Of a DNA stretch of 64,000 nucleotides, positions 11,555 to 22,457 are shown piece after piece; position 1 is the stretch's first letter, and each line of letters opens with the position of its first letter. A program made the position numbers and the translations under genes. The stretch spans positions 1,614,501 through 1,678,500 of the forward strand of contig NW_026562179.1 in NCBI RefSeq assembly GCF_027943255.1, written 5' to 3'. Source of the stretch: Anastrepha obliqua (Eukaryota; Arthropoda; Insecta; Diptera; Tephritidae). A model generated the notes under the pieces. It did no database searches and was not told where the DNA came from. It saw only the letters and a list, made by a program, of their open reading frames with translations.

Positions 11555-12660
11555 TATGGTCGGCTGAAAGCATGCGTGTCGATTGGAACTTAAGTTTGCT
11601 TTGCCCAATCCGTAAGAACGGTGATCCTGCAATCTGTGCCAATTATCGCGGGATTAGTCTTCTTAATACCGCATATAAGGTTCTAGCGAGCGTATTGTGT
11701 GAAAGGCTGAAACCCGCCAACCAACTGATTGGACCCTATCAGTGTGGCTTTAGACCTGGAAAGTCCACCATCGACCAAATATTTACAATACGCCAAATCT
11801 TGGAAAAGACCCATGAAAGGAGAATCGACACACAACATCTTTTCGTCGATTTCAAAGCTGCATTCAACAGTACGAAAAGGAGATACTTGTTTGCCGCGAT
11901 GTCTGAATTTGGTATCCCCGTAAAACTAATACGGCTATGCAAGATGACGTTGCTCAACACCAGCAGCACCGTCAAAATTGGGAAGAACCTCTCCGAGCCG
12001 TTTGATACCAAACAAGGTTTCAGACAGGATGACTCGCTGTCTTGTGACTTCTTTAACCTGATGTTGGAGAGCATCGTACGAGCCGCAGAACTTAATCGCT
12101 CAGGCACAATATTTTATTCGAGCGTACAATTGTTGGCGAATGCGAATGATATTGACATCATCGGCCTTAACAACCACGCTGTTAATTCTGCCTTCTCCAA
12201 ACTGAATAAAAAGGAGAAGACTCTCATCATGCCCGTCCTAACGTGTGGCGCAGAAGCTTGGACAATGACACCATGCGATGAAGCGATGCTTGGAGTGTTT
12301 GAGAGAAAGATTCTGCGTAAGATTTTTGGACCTTTGCACGTTGGCAACGGCGAATATCGCAGGCGATGGAACGATAAGCTGTAACAGCCTTACGACGACA
12401 TAGACATAGCGCAGCGAATAAACATCCAGCGGCTACGTTGGCTGGATGATGTCGTCCAAATGGATACAAACGCTACGGCTCTGAAAGTATTCGATGCGGT
12501 ACCAGCTGGTGGTAGCAGAGGAAGAGGAAGGCCTCCTCTGCGTTGGAAAGATTAGGTGGAGAAGGACTTGGCTTCCCTTGGAGTGTCCAATTGGCGCCGG
12601 TTAGCACGAGAAAGAAACAACTGGCGCTCTTTGTTAAACTCGGCCAAAATCACGTAAGCG
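11555..12660 (+). pseudogene. RTE-clade LINE, downstream half of split reverse transcriptase
   Basis: Continuation of the RTE protein broken at 5808: WSAESMRVDWNLSLLCPI, then NYRGISLLNTAYKVLA, GFRPGKSTIDQIFTIRQIL and LFVDFKAAFNS. The catalytic YADD is changed: the region near 12130 reads LANANDIDIIGL. The C-terminal section ends with RILRKIFGP and WRRLARERNNWRSLLN (about 12590-12640). The stretch 11560-12384 is nearly open; later parts carry stops. The catalytic motif damage and stops make it inactive. The clade is assigned from the motif pattern. Confidence 0.8.
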
Positions 12661-12669
12661 CCAATTCAG

Positions 12670-13030
12670 GAGAAGAAGATCTGGACAACGTTTATTTTCA
12701 ACAAGGCGGCGCAACGTGCCCCACAAGCAACGAACCCATTGATCTCTTACGGGAAAGTTTCCGATCCGTGTTATCTCTCAAAGAGATTACCACAATGGGC
12801 CACTGAGATCTTGTGAGTACTTCTTTGGGGCCACGTGAAAGAGAAGGTCTACGCCAACAACCCAGGGTCGATTCAGGACCTCAAAGATGGAATTCGTGAG
12901 GCTTTCGAGGACATAGGGCAGCCACTTTCAAATTCGGTTATGGAAAATTTCATGAAAAGGATATTGTCCTGTGGTTGTGGTGGTCATTACAGCAGTGGCT
13001 ATTTCGTCATCCAGGTTGATGGGAGCTGAT
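12670..13030 (+). pseudogene. Tc1/mariner-superfamily transposase, C-terminal fragment
   Basis: YFQQGGATCPTSNEPIDLLRE at about 12690-12750 matches the second catalytic Asp block of the insect transposase family that begins with a DUF4817 domain (usual FQQDGATCH; the catalytic Asp is Gly here). Downstream, KEKVYANNPGSIQDLKDGIR (12838-12897) and MENFMKRILSC are the C-terminal part, in a different frame. The third catalytic residue region is scrambled. No inverted repeats are recognisable, so this is a dead fragment directly after the RTE end. Confidence 0.7.
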
Positions 13031-13189
13031 GGTGCTCGAAGGGATTGACGTCGAACAGCGGCACACTTATCACAGATAAATTGCTTACCCGTTTTAAGCA
13101 AAAATTCTAAGTCAACAGGTTGTAGGTTGACACAATTTAAATGAAAAAGAGAAAAAGGCCTCCATTTATCATTTTGAGTAAAATCCTGT

Positions 13190-15005
13190 TTACTACCTCA
13201 GTCCACAGAACTCTTCACCTCCTTAGCTCTCCAATACATGACCAAAGACCCCATTCTGTTACCACTGTACGACAATTCAATAGGTTGCCGATCCAGTTTT
13301 GTATCGATGGATATGTGTCAATTGATCATAGACCCTCAATCAGTGCCTCCTTCGAAACATTGTTGAAAGCTTCAGATATGTCAAGAAAGAAGAAATTTAA
13401 GTTAATTTAATATAGTAGAGTATTAAAAAATTGCATTTTTCTTTGAATATCAAAATAACACCTCGTAAAAAAGCCGTTTATAAAATTTAACACTGACTTA
13501 CCTCTATCATTCGTCTCCTAAAATGAGGTTATGAAAAAGCTTATGTCTTGCGTTTACGGTGCAGCTCATCAACAATCTGTCTGAGTGTCTGAGTAATGAT
13601 AGCATCCGAGCCACTTCAGCTGGCGGCGCCGGTTTGTCATGTGGCATGTACACTGACGCAAGGTATAATGCCGATTTCTGCAACTCCACCTTCAACCTGT
13701 CAATTCGGGAGTAGTAAAATTGAAACATCCAAAGGCTTTCCACTGCTTTTTAGTAACTATGGATGATCTAAGCTTACCGTTGTTTTAGTGTTAAATAGGT
13801 TAATGTTGTTATTGTTGTATTAAAACCCTTTATATCACTGTCTCTGACCCAGGGCTCCTGTATGAATCTCAAATCGATGTCTCCCTCCCGGAGGAGAGCA
13901 TCCAAGTTCACTGTAGTACACTTCGAGTGCCGCAGATTAACCTGTGCGGCTTTAGTCATTGTCGTTGCTATTATCTTCAGCTAGGTCGAGCTTTTCTAGC
14001 TTTTTCAGCTCTTTATTGCTGTCGACATCTTCTAGGTCATTTTCGTTATTGTCGTTGTTGTTGTGGGCTTTCTTAGACCAAACCGCATCCTATTGTCAGA
14101 TTTTTGGAGCACTGACAAGCACTCTTCGTTAATCTGTAACATGAATGATATGCTGTTCTTCTGCGGCTTTTCAGGTTTCACGATCGCCCAATCGTTCATC
14201 AGCAGCGCAGGGTTGTGTGATTTGTGGTACTTGAGCACGCCTGCACCATTAATGTCCATCACCGGTAACCAAATGCGAGCAGGAGGTGGGCAAGGTATGT
14301 CTTTAGCTGGAATAAGTTTAAGCTTTGAACTTTCCAGTGCTTCACTGATTGAAGTATTCTCGAAGTATTCCTGAAGATTATCCTTATCCACCCCGCGGAA
14401 TGGTCGTTGTTTTGCCGATGCTTCGATGTTGTCGGACACCTTAGGTCACTTTGGTGCCTGCTCAATCACGTCATGTGATCTGTTACGTTTCGTTTTTTTT
14501 TAAGTTATCTTTTTTGGGGTGTTCAGTTATAAAATCTTCATATTCCTTCACCACCTGTTTATATTTGATCCTGTCAGACGCGTCGCGCTCATCAGCTGCT
14601 GCAGCGAATTCATTTTTAACTATCTCGCTTAGAATAAACCGCGCCTTCGTATAGCGAAACTTCATAATGGTACCCTCTAACTTGGGTTTTTCGCGACTTG
14701 ACTCTCTTTCGGGGTACCATCTGCTGACTTTTGCGTTATTTTTGGTTGAGTTAGTTGTTGTTGTTTGTTTAATAAGAGAGTGCTATGGGTGGCACTTCAC
14801 TCATTCTTTACTGACTTAGCTGTAACTTGGATGGAGGCCAGCAGGTTGTCCTCTTCTGAGGATAGTATTGTGTCACAGCGTGGCATGAATAAAAGGGGAA
14901 TTAATGGAGTCCTCCGCGCTAACACGCTATACCGCGATAAGGCCACAGTTACCCTCGAAGGCGGCCAGATATTCGAGAGCGAAGCTCCATTAGCGATGCA
15001 TATGT
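13190..15005 (-). mobile_element. LOA-like LINE relic: ORF1, endonuclease start, scrap of reverse transcriptase
   Basis: Minus-strand pieces in 5' to 3' order. ORF1 is at 14665-14030: a Lys/Glu-rich segment, then IWLPVMDINGAGVLKYHKS and NDWAIVKPEKP, matching LOA-A ORF1. The endonuclease start is at 13959-13774 (QVNLRHSKCTTVNLDALL, FIQEPWV) and its next part at 13743-13507 (YLASVYMPHD). After a gap, a reverse transcriptase scrap lies at 13400-13190 (FLDISEAFNNVSKEAL, WIGNLLNCRTV). Most of ORF2 is deleted. The element is 5'-proximal and internally deleted, with several frame breaks. Confidence 0.7.
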
Positions 15006-15199
15006 TTTAATTCCCTACACCATTCAGTCCTTGGTATGATTTCAAGCACACCTTGACTTGGCAATTAGTTGTATTTTGGTTTTCGGTTTTGACACTACTA
15101 AAGCCCTTTCACCGCGGCAAGATATACAGCAGTCGAATGGGACATAGTTGGCTTACGAAACGTGGTAATCAAAAAGAAGGCAGAGGGCGTCACAGTTCA

Positions 15200-16218
15200 G
15201 GTTTAGAGAGAGACCGTTAAGCCGCAGAGCATTTATGTTACCCAGGGAGCAATGGGAGTAGGCGATCTGCCCCTTATCGTGTCGGCCTCCTTGCCCCGGG
15301 GCTGAGGCTTAAGTGGTGATTTAACCCCATGTTATGATTTAACTAACCACGAACTAAGAGGGCAGCTCCGTATAAGAATTGGGTATCCACCCATCTGCGG
15401 AACGGCGGAATTGGTGGCCACCCAAGTACTATGCGGAGATTACCGTACCGACAACCTGGCAGGAGGGATAAAATACATTTTTCTTTAACGAAGGATATTT
15501 TTGCACGAGGTATCCCCTTTTGGGAAATCCTCTCGTCGAGCACTCGACAGTTCGGGTATCGGATGTGCAGGCCCAAGCCCCACATCCCCATATGACCGGA
15601 ACTGATATCCAGGGTTCCGGTGGAAGCGCACTACTAGTGGTGAAAAATGGCACATGGGCTATGTCAATGGAGAGCCGAGTGGTATGAGCGATACACCGTC
15701 TTCAAAATGATCCGAAGCAATTGAACAAGTTGTGGAGGAAGTGGAGATGGCGGATAATCTCTCAGTAGACTCAGATGGATCTCTGGTACCGAGTAAGTCT
15801 GTGACAATGGTCAAACCTGGAGCGAATCAAGTAAGTACCGGTAAAAGGACTGAAGAAAATAGAGGGCGAAGAAAGCCGAAGCATTAGCTAAGGCAAGTAC
15901 TCAAGCTCCATCAACTTCGACACCTGTAATGGAAACGGGAAAGGGTGGCAAAATAGAGGATTCCTCTGTAAGGTTACACTCTTCTGGAAACGAAACGGGG
16001 TATCTGCCAACGACCAGGAAGGGGAGAAAGGCAAAGAAGAGGAAATTGAGAGACGGAAATCGGAAATGCCTGCATCCCCGACCCAATCCAAGGCAGGCAA
16101 CCTTCACCTGGCAAGGCAAAGGCTAATTGACCTCTAATGTCGAATGACGCTCTTCATTCAACGTCTGGCGAATTATTTGCGAGAATGGCAGCAAATGCAA
16201 TAACGGAAGAGATATATA
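15200..16218 (+). mobile_element. LOA-like LINE 5' region with decayed ORF1
   Basis: Plus-strand sequence with the GC-rich character of the LOA 5' regions and no long frame. From about 15690 a decayed ORF1-like reading appears with acidic and basic low-complexity segments (VEEVEMADNLSVDSDGSL, then Lys/Arg-rich GRKAKKRKLRDGNRKC near 16020-16070) and an ARMAANAITEE end near 16180-16215. It stops where minus-strand LOA-C begins at about 16222. The family is judged by context and composition, so the assignment is modest. I see nothing recognisable in 15010-15200. Confidence 0.45.
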
Positions 16219-16221
16219 TCA

Positions 16222-17611
16222 ACAAAAAACACAGCCATTTGGAAAGCTATCGGTGAGCCTACAGACGTGCCGGCTTTCGAGGGTAAAAGCGCGGTGGACG
16301 GCATCGTAAAGGCGCACTGTTCCAATGCTTTTTCCCACGAATGGCTGGAAAAAGAGATAGCGAAAATTCCAGCCTGTGAAAACAGTCAGCTCATTTTTGT
16401 TGCGAGTAGCTAAGAAAGACTGGTAGAGCGAGTGTCTGGATTTCGGGTCCTTCCTGTAGTTCAGCAGAACTCCACACACGCATCCGGGTTCAGAACTAAA
16501 ATCTTGACACGACTCTATGAAGAGTAATGGAAATCTGACATCAAATTTCCTTCCAACGGTGGGTATCAGGTCGTCTTTAAATGCCAAAAACAGTGGATAC
16601 TGCTCAGATGGCAACTTTAAGATTTCTCTGAGTCCCGAAGTTCCATCTTCATGCCAGGAACCATATTTATGGAGTCTACACATTGCTTTTATTGCTTCCT
16701 GTTGTATCTTAAGATCCAGGGAGAGCAAATCAAGCATAGCATTTAGGGCATCACCAGAGGTTGTACTCATGGCACCCATGATGCATAAACATACACTTCT
16801 TTGCAGCCTGTATAGTTGCCGGATTGTGGACTTAACCATGCTCCGTCGCCACCAGACCACAGAAGTGTAAGTGATGATTGGTCTGATAAGTGCTGTGTTA
16901 TCCATAGGACCACAGCAGGTTTCAGACCCCAAGTTTTGCCAAAGGCTCTACGGCATTGCTGAAAAATCTTGAATGCACGATTCACCTTCAGTGAAACGTG
17001 TGTCTCCCAGGCCAGCTTCTTATCCAAGATTACTCCTAGATATTTAACTTCGTTGGAAAGACCAAGTGTCACACCTTTCAGTGTTGGAAGACCGAGTCCA
17101 TCCAGTTTCCGTTTTCTCGTAAACAAGACTATGGTTGTTTTGTGCGGATTAACGGAAAGACCTTGTCTCATGCACCAGTCATCGATTTTGTCACGAATCC
17201 TCAGCACTTTCGCGCAAAGCCTCCATAAGGATTTATCTGATGTTAGCGCACAGACTTCGTACGCATATGCTTGGACGTGAAAACCGAGTTCCTGCATCTC
17301 CACTAATAGAGAGTCTACGACAAAGCACCACAGCACCGGAGAAAGAACACCCCCTTGGGGACATCCCTGCTTGGCCTTGACTGTGATTTGTTCGTCACTG
17401 CTCCCACCAGCGGTTAACAGCCTCTCAGAGAGCATGGAATGTATCCATTTTATAATGTCTTGATTAACTCCATGTCGTTCGGCAGAAGAACATATCGAGC
17501 CTAAAGTGGCATTATCAAAAGCCCCTTTAATGTCCACGGACACGCCCATTGTGTATTCGTCAGCTTCCAGCCCAGCTTCAATCTTGCTAACAAGATCGTG
17601 TAAGGCTGATT
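16222..17611 (-). pseudogene. LOA-C ORF2, downstream half (palm, thumb, start of RNase H region)
   Basis: The minus strand, 17611 downward, reads SALHDLVSKIEAGLE, VSVDIKGAFDNATLGS, KQGCPQGGVLSPVLW, YAYEVCALT (the YADD is changed to YAYE), GLSVNPHKTTIVLFTRKRKL, EVKYLGVILDKKL and FGKTWGLKP. After a frameshift near 16900 it continues as IRPIITYTSVVWWRR down to about 16230. It is the direct continuation of the half at 22448-24340. The mutated catalytic Asp pair and the frameshift mark it as dead. A long open frame extending up to 17960 is artificial, because it crosses the LOA-B junction. Confidence 0.8.
17602..17611. repeat. Target-site duplication of LOA-B, left copy
   Basis: AAGGCTGATT here is repeated at 22448-22457 on the other side of LOA-B. 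The duplicated bases belong to the LOA-C reverse transcriptase. Confidence 0.85.
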
Positions 17612-18660
17612 GTGAGGTCTCTTCGGTGGCTGCACGACCTCCCAAAGAAGCAGGGAAATCGAAGAGCGCGGCAAGGAGGAAGAGAAGAAAGCGGCGGGCA
17701 GAGCTCATGCGGGAGAAATCCTCATGTGGCTCTGCCGGCCCTTCTGTGTCTGTGTCTTCCAAACGACCTCGGTCAGCGGAAGTGACACCCACGGAAGCTA
17801 CCGAGTCTTCGGTGGGCACAGGCACTCCCAAGTTGTCTCGCTCTCGAGGCAAGCGGAGAAAGACGGCGGCTGAAAGCAGCACACCTCCCTGCCCTGCGGT
17901 TGCCGCCAATGACCGAGCTACGACCCCCCAAGGTACGAGCGCGGTCTTGGCGCCAGTCAATGTGGCGGGAAAAGGTTCTGCTGAGCCACGTCTCTATCGG
18001 CGCCTCGACAAAAAGTCCAGCACAGCTGTCTGTCCGGCGAAATCTTCGCCAGTGGAGGATCGGGAGCTGGACCTTCGCCCAAGCACATCCAAGGGTGCGG
18101 CCAAGCCATCCTATAGCGAGAAGGCTGCTGGCCCACGACCTGTGGCTGTGATTGGAAAACTGGGGCCCGACCATCAGCTGACGGATGCAGAAATCAAATA
18201 CTGCAAAAGCCAGCTGATGCGTCGGGTTATTGCCTCCGGTCCGGAAGCCAACGCGAAGGGCTATGAGACAAAGGACGGCACCATAAAGGTGACGTGCGCG
18301 GCTCTGGCCAACTTCGAGTGGATCAGGACCGCGGTCAATAACGTGCCCCCCATGGGGACCACTCGCTTCGCAGTCTACAGCGAGGAGAGTGTACCCCTCA
18401 GGAAGGCCATCTGCTGGATTCCGGATCCAGACCTGTCTACGGCGGATGTCCTATCCTGTCTACGTGCCCAGAATCCGGGCATCAACACGAGGCTTTGGCG
18501 AGTCGTCTCGTACACCAAGAGTAAAAACCGGGACGGGAAGGAAGGTGCTACTCTTGTAGTGCGAGTGGACGAGGCCAGTGTTGATGTCATGGGCTCACGG
18601 TACGGGAACCGTCTGAGTCTCTTCCTTGGGACGGCCAGCTTTCATGTCTTTCCTAAATGA
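17612..18660 (+). CDS. LOA-B ORF1 (gag-like), 5' truncated
   Basis: Open to the stop at 18658-18660, but the true start is missing: reading before 17612 belongs to another element. The visible protein has a very basic N-terminal stretch (SAARRKRRKRRAEL near 17670), a Ser/Pro/Thr-rich middle, and a conserved C-terminal part with AICWIPDPDLSTADVLSCLR near 18405-18465, equivalent to the VWLPSEP region of LOA-A. No zinc knuckle is obvious. The stop overlaps the ORF2 start as ATGA, a layout often linked to reinitiation of translation. Likely role: RNA binding in the element particle. Confidence 0.75.
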
Positions 18661-21600
18661 TTGACTCGGACGATTCCTGTAGCTATCGTCCCTTGACGGT
18701 GACGCAAATTAACTTGCAGCATTCCAAAGCCGCTACTGCACTACTAAGTAGAAGGCTTTCCCAGCTGCACACATTACCCCACATAACAGCAGTGCAAGAG
18801 CCCTGGGTCTTTAGGGGCCGTCTCTGTGGCTTAAGTGCGCTGAAAGGGGCCACGTTACTATATGACAGGAGTTCTAGCAGACCTAGGACCGGTCTTATAG
18901 TATCATCCCATCTCACTGTGACGGGTCTTGAGCAATTCTGTTGCCAAGACCTGGTAGCGGCTGAGGTGTGTTATAGAGGTAGACGCGGATGGTCGAAGTT
19001 TGTGATTGCATCTGCTTACTTTCCTTACGATGCTCTGGAAGGGCCACCACCCGGGAAGGCCACTAGTCTCGTGAGGTTCTGTGAGCGGCGCAGTCTGGGC
19101 CTCATCCTATGTTGCGATGCTAATGCCCAGCATACAATCTGGGGCAGCAGCAAGTGCAATGGACGGGGCTCTCGACTATTCGAATTTATCCTGTCCTCCT
19201 GCCTAGACATACAAAACAAGGGCTCACAGCCAACGTTTGTAACGTCTAGAAGACAGGAGGTGATTGATCTAACCCTATCAAACTCAAAACTTGGGTGGTC
19301 AATCAAGAACTGGAGAGTCCTTGCCGAAGATTCGTGCTCGGACCACAGGTACATTGAGTTTCAGTGTGGCGAGGAGGCACAAATGCCATTGCCCTCTAGA
19401 AACCCAAGAAAAACGGACTGGCAGAAGTTTAGGGAGGCGTTGCGGGACCTTGACGTTGCGCCACCAAGACTTCGAAAAGAACAGGCCATTGAGGCGGCTG
19501 TTGAGAAACTGAACGCTGCCCTAACCGACTGTTTTGAGTCAGCCTGTCCAATTCGACCTCTCCCGAGCCGGACTCCCGTTCCTTGGTGGAACCAAGAGCT
19601 CCAGATGTTGAGGCGTGAGTCGAGAAAACTCCTAAACCGGGCCCTCAAGACTAACCTTGCAGAGGACTGGGAGCGATACCGTGATGTTCAGAAGAACTAC
19701 AAGAGGCTTATTCGGGAATCGAAAAAAGCCTCATATAGGGAATTCTGCAGCGGTATTGAATCTCTGAGTGACACGGCGAAGTTGGTTAGGATCCTGAAAA
19801 GGGACCCAATGGCAAAGCTGGGGTCACTTAGGAAATCTGATGGCTCCTTCACGGAGCGGAAAAGTGAGACACTCAGCTTGCTGATGGAGTCTCACTTTCC
19901 TGGTAATCAGATAAGCATCAGCCGGCAACAGCCCTTATTGATAGAGGCAGTTGTCAGAGCTGCTACACCTTCTCGGCATGACTGGTTCGTTGCCAGATCT
20001 GTGGTGAATGTGGCCGCCATTCGATTTGCCATCAAATCTTTTGGCGGCTACAAGTCGCCCGGACCAGATGGCATATATCCTGCCATGCTGAAGGAGGATG
20101 CAGAGTTTGTGACAGCAGCCCTGAAGAAAATCTTCTCGGCATGCCTGGCACTGGCTTACATACCACGCTCTTGGAGGATAGTGAGGGTCGCTTTCATCCC
20201 AAAGGTTGGAAAGACGACTACACCAGCCCCAAAAGCTTTAAACCCATCAGCATGACCTCTTTCATGCTGAAAAGTCTCGAACGACTAGTGGAATTGCACA
20301 CACGCATCATAAGTCGCTGAAGGCTCACCCTCTGTCTCCATTTCAGCATGCCTATCAGAGTGGAAAATCCTGCGAGTCGGCACTGCAAAACCCTGTTGCT
20401 AGGATAGAGCTGGCCATCGACAGGAGGGACTACGCTATGGGTATCTTTTTAGACATAGAGGGGGCGTTTGATAATGCCACTTTTGATAGTATGTGTAACT
20501 CTGCTAGTAGGCACGGCGTAGACCGGGTGCTAGTAAATTGGATTCGTTCGATGCTGGCCCAAAGAATCGTTTCGGTGCGAGCAGAGGAAGATCTGCTGGT
20601 GTCATCTGGGGTTAACAGAGGCTGCCCCCAAGGCGGTGTGCTGTCTCCGTTGCTCTGGTGCATGGTAATCGATCCTCTACTCACCACCTTAAACGATTCG
20701 GGAGTCTACGCACAAGCATATGCGGACGACGTTGCTTGTTTGGTAACAGGCTCTTCGCTTATGAACATCTGCAGGAAAGTGCAGAAAACTCTGGATCGGA
20801 TTGACACTTGGTGCTGTGCGAACGGGCTGTCGGCAAATCCCGCCAAGACTGGTATTGTCCTCTTTACCAGAAGGAGGAAGCTTGACGGAATCGTTCTGCC
20901 AAAGCTAAAAGGAGTCACAATCCAGCTATCCAAGGAAATTAAATATCTAGGAGTAATCCTCGATAGTAAGCTCCTATGGAAATCACACGTTGAGACAAAG
21001 GCATCCAAAGCGCTGACAGCTTTCTGGCAGTGCAAAGGTGTCTTTGGGAAAACGTGGGGTCTCTCTCCTAGCAAGGTCCTATGGATCTACACAGCTATGA
21101 TAAGACCCATTATCACCTATGCATCAGTGGTCTGGATGAGTAGACTATCCCTAGTGGGAGTCAGGAGGACCTTATCGAGACTACAACGCACTGTGGCCAT
21201 CTGTTGCACCGGAGCTTTTCCGACTACTTCAGGCCCGGCACTAGATGCTCTGATTGGTTTACCACCACTTGATGCTTTCATCCGAGGAGAGGCCCTGAAG
21301 GCCATCTGCAGACTGAAACACAGTGGGAACTGGTACGGCCCTTGTCCGGCATTGGAACACAGAGAAGGTATGGACATCGATCCAACGATTCTCTCCATGC
21401 CCCTTGACTCAATGTCATCAAGAGTCGTACTTGAAAAGAGATACAGTGTAGTGCTTCCAGAGGCTCAGTTGTGGGGAGACTCAGAAAATGAGCCCGGCAA
21501 ACACTGTTTTCGCATTTTTACGGATGGCTCCAGGACCGAGCATGGCTCCGGCTCTGGGGTCTACGTGGAATCCAGCGGGACAAAACTGCACTTTGCTCTT

Positions 21601-22394
21601 GGAATGCATGCATCTGTGTTTCAAGCGGAGGTGTATGCAGTTCAAGAAGCGATGAACTTTGTTGTGGAAAAACGATGGAGAGGCAGATCTATATTATATG
21701 TGTCTGCAGCGACAGCCAAGCTGCGCTTATGGCCTTAGACAGCCCTCAAACCACATCAGGGGTAGTGAAGTCCTGTAAATCCAGGCTGAACTATGTCGGC
21801 AGACATAACAGCCTGATGCTAACATGGGTCCCGGGACACGTGGGTATCGCGGGTAACGAGACCTCTGACTCCTTAGCTAAGATGGGCTCCGAAGCCAACT
21901 TCTTTGGCCCAGAGCCCGCTTTGCCACTCCCCTCTGCGGCCATCACGGCCACGGTTAGCAAATGGGTAACTACTACCCACAAGCGAGCTTGGCAGGCTGA
22001 GAGAGGCTGCAGATGGACAAAACTGATGTTACCTGTCATGTCCGATCGACTGTCGCAAACCCTTCTGTCATTAGGCAGAGGGGAGTGCAGACGGCTGGTT
22101 GGACTAATGACGGGCCACTTTCTGTGGGCAAAGCACATGGAAAGGTTGGGCATCTCAGACAGTGTACTCTGTCCAGCTTGTGAAGAGGAGGATGAGACGG
22201 CGGACCACTTCCTGTGTGTCTGCCCCGCCTTCGCCCGAATCAGGTTTGAGGTCTTTGGCACTGATGTGTTAAGAAGCGACCATCTTGGCTCCTTGGCACC
22301 ACAAGATCTACTCAGATTTCTTCGGAGTCGGGTAGATTTTAAGAAAATTAAAAGGGAATCCAAGTGTAGTACAATGGACTCAATTAATGTCTGA
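18657..22394 (+). pseudogene. LOA-B ORF2: endonuclease, reverse transcriptase, RNase H; several frameshifts
   Basis: The start ATG at 18657 overlaps the ORF1 stop. The endonuclease (INLQHSKAATALL, VQEPWV, CCDANAQHTIWGSS, CSDHRYIEF) and start of reverse transcriptase (YKSPGPDGIYPAML, RVAFIPKVGK) read to 20255. The frame then shifts at about 20230 and again before 20437. The palm follows with FLDIEGAFDNATFDS, GCPQGGVLSPLLWC and YADDVACLV (about 20719-20745), then LGVILDSKLLW. RNase H starts with RIFTDGSRTEHGSG (about 21510) and shifts frame at about 21700 to SDSQAALMALDS and TWVPGHVGIAGNETSDS. The C-terminal CPACEEEDETADHFLCVC (about 22170-22220) is a Cys/His cluster. Motifs are intact but at least three frame changes inactivate it. 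Confidence 0.85.
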
Positions 22395-22447
22395 GTGCTG
22401 CACTTGCTAGTTGTCCCGACAAAAAAAAAAAAAAACAAAAAAAAAAA

Positions 22448-22457
22448 AAGGCTGATT
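22448..22457. repeat. Target-site duplication of LOA-B, right copy
   Basis: AAGGCTGATT, matching 17602-17611. Its first two A residues merge with the A-rich tail, so the duplication may be 8-10 bp. Confidence 0.85.

Larger units (their letters stand above)
17612..22447 (+). mobile_element. LOA-B: 5'-truncated, A-tailed LINE inserted in LOA-C
   Basis: A plus-strand element bounded by the 10-bp duplication AAGGCTGATT. Its left end starts inside ORF1, so it is 5' truncated. Its right end is an A-rich tail (22423-22447) following the ORF2 stop by about 25 bases. It carries ORF1 (to 18660) and ORF2 (18657-22394). Clean target duplications and a tail show ordinary target-primed integration into an older copy of a related family on the opposite strand. 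Confidence 0.9.

Noticed and set aside
17506..17611. Extended start of the LOA-B ORF1 frame
   Set aside because: These bases are antisense to LOA-C reverse transcriptase and lie outside the target duplication.
16767..17960. 397-codon minus-strand open frame as one gene
   Set aside because: It crosses the LOA-B insertion point at 17611; the upstream 350 bases are antisense to LOA-B ORF1.
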